Origin: an uncultured bacterium
GTDB lineage: Bacteria > Oederibacteriota > PGYV01 > Palsa-1178
Assembly (NCBI GenBank): GCA_937889595.1
Contig: CALAOR010000014.1
Location: 1 to 64,000 of the forward strand
Reading direction: 5' to 3'
Length of the DNA: 64,000 bases
Translations under genes and position numbers: made by a program
Shown here: positions 59,809 through 64,000 of the stretch, piece after piece
How positions within the stretch are numbered: the stretch's first letter is position 1
Layout: every line of letters begins with the position of its first letter
Notes under the pieces: generated by a model
The model's database searches: none
What the model saw: only the letters and a program-made list of their open reading frames with translations
What the model was told of the DNA's origin: nothing

Positions 59809-60210
59809 CTAGTTTTTAACTGTTTTATCCGCATACCAAAGTCGTTCACTTTTATCACTAATTTTTTCCATCAGGGCAAGATTATGATACCATGTTATTT
59901 GTGCAAGTGACTCTTGCACAATTGTCCGGCTTTTATATTCCTGGGCAAATTTTCTCATGTATTTCAGGTTCCGCGTGGAAAAACCCCTCATATCCGGGAA
60001 TTCGCGCATGAGATCAGCGGATAATCTGCCTATGACTTTTGTGCCCCACCCCTGTTGTTTTTGATTTTTAAGTATCATAATCCCTATTTCCCAGTACATG
60101 ATAACCATCCCGCTATTCGCCGCAAAAACCGCTTTAACTCTGGCAGAGCCAATCCGCTCTTTCACCTCTCCAAGAAACTCCACATAGCCTTTTTTAACTG
60201 TTTTTTCCAT
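59809..60210 (-). pseudogene. Truncated DUF1016 N-terminal fragment
   Basis: 133-residue frame from the ATG at 60210. MEKTVKKGYVEFLGEVKERI is nearly the same as the start of the gene at 59568, and ITWYHNLALMEKISDKSERL is like the DUF1016 second helix region. It then stops at the REP-like element, lacking the nuclease domain. A decayed duplicate, but with an intact promoter/operator of its own. Confidence 0.8.
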
Positions 60211-60249
60211 ATACCCCCCTATATTTGCCGTATATTTGAAATCAAATAA

Positions 60250-60278
60250 AGTATACACTTTGTATACTTACGTGTCAA
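60250..60278 (-). promoter_or_regulatory. Promoter with AGTATAC-N5-GTATACT operator for DUF1016 fragment
   Basis: TTGACA (60273-60278), 17 bases, TATACT (60250-60255) on the minus strand. AGTATAC-acttt-GTATACT covers 60250-60268. Identical layout to 59608-59636. Confidence 0.85.
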
Positions 60279-60315
60279 TTGGAATTTTACTTATCAGGTT
60301 ATTTTGTGAATTGTC

Positions 60316-60725
60316 ATGCATCAGGTCAAGGCCTGTCCCTGGAACTTATGGAACTTATTATAATACCTACCGAGCTTGCTAAATCAACCTGCTCAATCTG
60401 TTCAATCTGCTCACAAGCTTTTCGCTCCACTTATAATATTGCAAGGGCCCCCCGGGCCCGCAGCAATAGACATTGATCAATTTTCGATTCTCAATTCTCG
60501 AACGGAACAAATGAAGGTGCACAGACTTATGTTCTATTGATTCTCCGGGTCCTTTATATCCCTGTGCTGCGCCAGCACTATCTTCCCCTGCCTGCTGCCG
60601 GCCACGTTGGCGCGGAAGAGGCAGTAGTCGGGTCTTTTATCATGGGTTCCATGGAGCTACCGTAGACTTTAGTTATGAACATACTCAGGTTAAGTAAAAG
60701 CTATAAGTGAGGTCTGGCCCCTTCA
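60316..60725. repeat. Composite repeat array with E, C and D units
   Basis: AGGTCAAGGCCTG, E-like ATAATACCTACC, C (ATATTGCAAGGGCCC, GCCCGCAGCAATAGAC), then D (60581-60723) with TTCCCCTGCCTGCTGCCGG and GAGGTCTGGCCCCTTC. Minus-strand reading of D shows an intact protein piece (KRPDYCLFRANVAGSRQGK). Confidence 0.85.
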
Positions 60726-60754
60726 ACTATTGGATGGCACGATTTTCCCGATTA

Positions 60755-60799
60755 TGTCACAGCATCGTGTCACAGTATGTCACAGTAACTTGTCACAGT
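60755..60799. repeat. Four TGTCACAG repeats at the fic gene end
   Basis: TGTCACAG-type units at 60755, 60769, 60778 and 60790. The stop codon of the fic gene lies inside the last unit. Confidence 0.85.
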
Positions 60800-61839
60800 A
60801 AAACGTAATATTTTGTCGGGTCAGTATTACTTTTACCCACTATCTTCAGTATATTCCTTGATACGAGATCATCAAGGTCTCTTTGTGCCGTTCGTCTTAT
60901 ACAGGAAACTGCCGCTTGATATTGGGCTGTTGTTATTTTTGCGTTTATGATCAGATATTTGACTGCTTTTTCCTGACGGCTGTTTAATCCGATTTTCTTG
61001 ATCTTTTGGAGAACGGCGTCCTGTCTGATAATTTGAGCGCCTTTATCCCTTATTTCCTCCATCTGTGACTTAAGCCCTCCGGTAAAATACTCAAGCCAGC
61101 CTGTCATGTCCATGTCATTTTTTCTTACAGACTGGATAGCGTCGTAGTAGGCAGGCCGGTTTTTGTCGTAGAACTCGGATATGGAAAAAAGCTTTTTGAA
61201 GTCATAACCGGTTTTATAAAGTATCAGCGTGGAAAGCAGCCTGGCAGTCCTGCCGTTTCCGTCTATGAAAGGATGTATATGCACAAACTGAAACTGCGCT
61301 ATCCCCGCAGTCAGCACAGGAGATGATTCCTTATCGCGATTGAGCCACTCTGTCATCTCCCTCATCAAGGGAGGAACATCCAAAGGGGATGGAGGAGTAT
61401 AAACAGTCTCCCCTGTCAGCGAATTCACCACGTAATTTTGAACCTTCCTGTAGTTTCCCGGGTCTGCCTTATCACCCCTGACGGCTTTCACGGTTATCTT
61501 GTGCATTTCCCTGATAAGGCCTTCCGTCACAGGGTCATCTTTGCCAAGATATTTGGATATAAAATCCATGGCTTTCTTATAATTAAGGAGTTCTTTTCTG
61601 TCGTCAATATTTATTCCGTCAATCTTCCTGCCTTCCAGTATGCTTTCCGCCTGCTCGAGGCTTAAGGCAGTACCTTCTATGTGGGTGGAGTGATGGGTTT
61701 CAAGTATTAGGGCCTTTTTTTGCATGTCGGAAATCCAGTCATCCTTGAGCTTCACGGCATCCAAAAACCCGCGCACGCGCTCGATTTCCACAAGGGTTTT
61801 GTTCATCTTTGGAGTTATTTTATATTTCGGTTTAAACAT
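60793..61839 (-). CDS. Fic-family AMP-transferase-like protein
   Basis: 348 residues, ATG with GGAGG upstream. The active motif HIHPFIDGNGRTARLL (residues ~187-202) is complete (HPFxDGNGR). The N-terminal STHIEG (residues 51-56) is the inhibitory [ST]xxxE[GN] motif of class II Fic proteins. The C-terminus holds a winged-helix-like domain (QEKAVKYLIINAKITTAQYQ). It probably adds AMP to a target protein and is self-inhibited. Follows the DUF6429 gene by 12 bases. Confidence 0.9.
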   Translation of the reverse strand: MFKPKYKITPKMNKTLVEIERVRGFLDAVKLKDDWISDMQKKALILETHHSTHIEGTALSLEQAESILEGRKIDGINIDDRKELLNYKKAMDFISKYLGKDDPVTEGLIREMHKITVKAVRGDKADPGNYRKVQNYVVNSLTGETVYTPPSPLDVPPLMREMTEWLNRDKESSPVLTAGIAQFQFVHIHPFIDGNGRTARLLSTLILYKTGYDFKKLFSISEFYDKNRPAYYDAIQSVRKNDMDMTGWLEYFTGGLKSQMEEIRDKGAQIIRQDAVLQKIKKIGLNSRQEKAVKYLIINAKITTAQYQAAVSCIRRTAQRDLDDLVSRNILKIVGKSNTDPTKYYVLL

Positions 61840-61851
61840 AAATCCTCCGCG

Positions 61852-62127
61852 TTAAATTTTAGAAAATTCGGATTTCCCGGATTTTCTCATTACATTGGCT
61901 ACGGAATACTTTTTCGCTAGTTTCGCCGCCAAAGCCGTCCCTTTTTTCGTTAAGAATACGGATTTTGATTTTTTGTTCCCGCTTATATATCCCGCCAGCG
62001 TCAATTCATCAAGCGCCTCAAAAGGATACCCCTTCCAGCTGCGCCGGACGCTTGCCCCGGGAACCTGCTCCTCCCAGGATGTAAGGTACAAAAGCAACAA
62101 GGCAAACTCATTGATATTATTTTCCAT
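61852..62127 (-). CDS. DUF6429-like small protein
   Basis: 91 residues. LLLYLTSWEEQVPGASVRRS, then WKGYPFEALDELTLAGYISG and VFLTKKGTALAAKLA fit a winged-helix DUF6429 pattern as I remember it. Co-transcribed with fic. Might bind nucleic acid; function unknown. Confidence 0.6.
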   Translation of the reverse strand: MENNINEFALLLLYLTSWEEQVPGASVRRSWKGYPFEALDELTLAGYISGNKKSKSVFLTKKGTALAAKLAKKYSVANVMRKSGKSEFSKI

Positions 62128-62274
62128 GCAACCACCCGCCTTTCATAAGATACGGGTATTTTATCACAATATTATACTTGAGGGAATTCTTTTGATTAAA
62201 TAAAAATGGATTGATACCGGACTTGATGGTTTTGTTAAATATCCGGTCAAGGTTCGAACCTAAAACTCCATATT

Positions 62275-62305
62275 TCTATAAGCTATAAACAAGGTCTGAC
62301 CCCAT
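62275..62305. repeat. REP-like ggtctgaccccatcc element
   Basis: TATAAGCTATAAACAAGGTCTGACCCC, similar to family D tails. 62128-62395 holds no gene. A weaker ggtctgacgc piece lies at 63182. Confidence 0.6.
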
Positions 62306-62395
62306 CCATCCTTAACATATTATCAAACCTTTACCTAAAACTTGGATAAACCTTAGTGCATGATTACAGATTTCTATATTCTTTGAACTCAGAAT

Positions 62396-63139
62396 TCAAC
62401 CATTTATGCCATTTGTTAAATTTGCATTTCTTCGTCTTTCCTCTTCTTCAACGGCTTCTTTTGTGGCAACCTTATTTAACGGTTGAAAAATTGGGTCTAT
62501 AGGAACTCTTTCCGGCATTTTCCGCCCGAACAAATCAGCCATAAAATAATTCATTAATTCATTTCTGTAATCATGCAAATACGCAATAAAACATGTATAT
62601 TTATCTTGCGCTATTTTGCATTTATTCGCAAATTTGGAAAAACCTTCTTCGGAAGTCAGTTTGGCATTTACATCAACCAAATCAGCCATGCACTCATGCG
62701 ATATATTGTCTATTTCTTCCATTTTGAAGGTGAAGAATTTTCTATAATGAATATACCTAAAAATAATTATTTCATTACCTTCTATCTCGGAGAAAAAAAT
62801 ACTAATCTTAATTCCAAGACTGTTAAAATTATTTAGCATTTTTCCGCGCTCTTCCAATGAATTAAATTTGAATAACTCAGGATTTCTTACATGATATTTT
62901 AAATTATTAAAAACTGTAAAATAGTCTGACGAAGCTGTTGTTAAGGCAATCATAAGATCATATATTACGCCGTTAAGTCTTTTAAAAAAATCTAATTCTA
63001 AATCCCTTTTTAATTGCTTTTGATGTTGCTTTGCCCAATAGTAATTCCCAATAACAGCAGCTATTATTATGCCAACAAATGTAGCCCAAAATTGAGACCC
63101 CCCCAATATTTCGCTTATTACAGAACACATATTCTTCAT
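62396..63139 (-). CDS. Membrane-anchored protein of unknown function
   Basis: 247 residues. One N-terminal membrane segment (WATFVGIIIAAVIGNYYWA) followed by a long helical cytoplasmic region (QLKRDLELDFFKRLNGVIYD, EIIIFRYIHYRKFFTFKMEE) and a charged tail. No family recognised. AT-rich composition and position in the accessory island suggest transfer. Confidence 0.55.
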   Translation of the reverse strand: MKNMCSVISEILGGSQFWATFVGIIIAAVIGNYYWAKQHQKQLKRDLELDFFKRLNGVIYDLMIALTTASSDYFTVFNNLKYHVRNPELFKFNSLEERGKMLNNFNSLGIKISIFFSEIEGNEIIIFRYIHYRKFFTFKMEEIDNISHECMADLVDVNAKLTSEEGFSKFANKCKIAQDKYTCFIAYLHDYRNELMNYFMADLFGRKMPERVPIDPIFQPLNKVATKEAVEEEERRRNANLTNGING

Positions 63140-63318
63140 TTTTAGTATCCTTTCTAATTATAATAATCAAGTATCACTTCGAGGTCTGACGCACTTTTTT
63201 CTTTGAGTCTGCATATCTGAAAACTCTGAACGAAGAACCATTGTTCCGGTTACCTGTTCTTCGGGCTTTTGTAAAAATTCGGGTATCGTATCCGAGTAAT
63301 AAGAACGTTGAATTTGCA

Positions 63319-64000
63319 TTACAAGGTCCCATTATTACTGAAAAATACATTTATATTTGTTCTTATTTTTCCACTAGTTTCATTAATTATTTCCAAAGTA
63401 GCTAATGAAGATAAGACGACATCAATTAGCTGCCTAATAATTGAAGGATATCTCAAGATTTCTTCCGGACCCATTGCATAAAATTTCAGATTGTTTTTTA
63501 TTGTATCTTCAATCTTATCAATAATATCTTTTGTCTTGTTGGCAATGTAAGTAATACTCCCATCATTGTTTTTCGAATCAGTTCGTTCAATATAAACATC
63601 ATATCCCAGTCTGTTTGGATGAGCAAACTCACACAACCAAGTATACTTATCTTTGATTTTCCATGACATTTTCTGTTCAATTTTTCGTATGGACTCAGTG
63701 ATTTGCCTGGGTTTTAAATATGTTTCATCTTTTGATGCATATTTAGAAGACCAAAGCATTTTGTTTTCCAACATATTTAATTCCTTCATCTTTTTATCAT
63801 CAAAACCACCCAAATCCCCAGTTAACTCATTGAACTGGCTTATATCTTCAAAGCCAAAAATAGTTAACTCAAGTAAGCTTCTAGCTATAAGCGCAGCAGC
63901 AACAATACTGTTTTCGTTCAATAATTTTATCGCTGCATCTGTAAGTTCGTATACCCTCATACTTAAGATAACTTCAAAGTTAGATAGGTGTTTAGATTTA
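63319..64000 (-). CDS. Unrecognised helical protein, cut by the window edge
   Basis: The frame stays open from the stop at 63319 to the window end; the internal ATG at 63960 has no ribosome site, so the true start is likely outside. Visible 227 residues: ALIARSLLELTIFGFEDISQ, then YTWLCEFAHPNRLGYDVYIE. The R..E and H-P-N spacing faintly recalls HEPN/DUF5677-like proteins, but I cannot claim that. AT-rich. Confidence 0.5.
   Translation of the reverse strand, partial: KSKHLSNFEVILSMRVYELTDAAIKLLNENSIVAAALIARSLLELTIFGFEDISQFNELTGDLGGFDDKKMKELNMLENKMLWSSKYASKDETYLKPRQITESIRKIEQKMSWKIKDKYTWLCEFAHPNRLGYDVYIERTDSKNNDGSITYIANKTKDIIDKIEDTIKNNLKFYAMGPEEILRYPSIIRQLIDVVLSSLATLEIINETSGKIRTNINVFFSNNGTL

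Overview
The window looks like a chromosomal segment from an uncultivated, Gram-negative-type anaerobe. Evidence for an outer membrane: a TonB-dependent receptor (42084-43829), several signal-peptide beta-barrel proteins, lipobox proteins and a SPOR protein. Evidence for anaerobic life: a class III (oxygen-sensitive) ribonucleotide reductase with its activase (36759-39817) and FixC/FixX-type electron transfer proteins. Two secreted proteins with Thr-rich stalks and one shared C-terminal beta module (33744-36756) recall candidate phyla such as Goldbacteria; that placement is a guess from memory. Most genes lie on the minus strand.

Layout. 1-2731: secreted metallopeptidase-like protein. 3.1-11.7 kb: accessory stretch with an antitoxin beside a toxin relic, ORF6N protein, glycosyltransferase plus DUF4062 protein, a PD-(D/E)XK-type protein, a ferritin-like protein, a MntA/HepT pair and an orphan ribbon-helix-helix protein. 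12.0-17.5 kb: lipoprotein, queE, a large secreted protein and lepA. 17.5-20.0 kb: membrane proteins and repeats. 20.1-24.3 kb: grpE-dnaJ-fixC-fixX-coaX operon. 24.4-30.6 kb: dioxygenase-like protein, a phosphodiesterase/EEP fusion, MarC, a TPR/barrel protein and a flavodoxin-fold reductase. 30.8 kb: tRNA-Cys. 31.1-33.5 kb: metK-ahcY. 33.7-39.8 kb: two stalked surface proteins created by a 1,867-bp-offset duplication, then nrdG and a split nrdD with a rich regulatory region (39.85-40.25 kb). 40.4-50.8 kb: HD protein, TonB receptor, MORN-like protein, TPR/SPOR protein, miaB, ABC ATPase, rlmD. 50.8-54.4 kb: gatC-gatA-zinc ribbon-gatB. 54.5-64.0 kb: accessory island of RhuM/Doc, ORF6N, DUF1016, Fic and DUF6429 genes separated by composite repeats, ending in two unrecognised genes.

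The most unusual signals are these. (1) A class III NrdD whose glycyl-radical domain is a separate 69-residue gene; both halves end or begin in coiled-coil-like segments, and three NrdR-box-like sites lie upstream. (2) The same promoter/operator, an AGTATAC-N5-GTATACT inverted repeat over the -10, in front of three scattered ORF6N/DUF1016 genes. (3) A duplication that copied a surface-protein C-terminal module together with the end of the neighbouring nrdG. (4) Several intergenic repeat families: GTAGAGAGG hairpins, CATGTACC hairpins, ggtctgacccc REP-like elements with relics of REP-associated transposase and DUF1016 genes, and many unrelated 6-9 bp 'stuttering' repeats at gene ends. Functions of accessory genes are inferred from motifs only.
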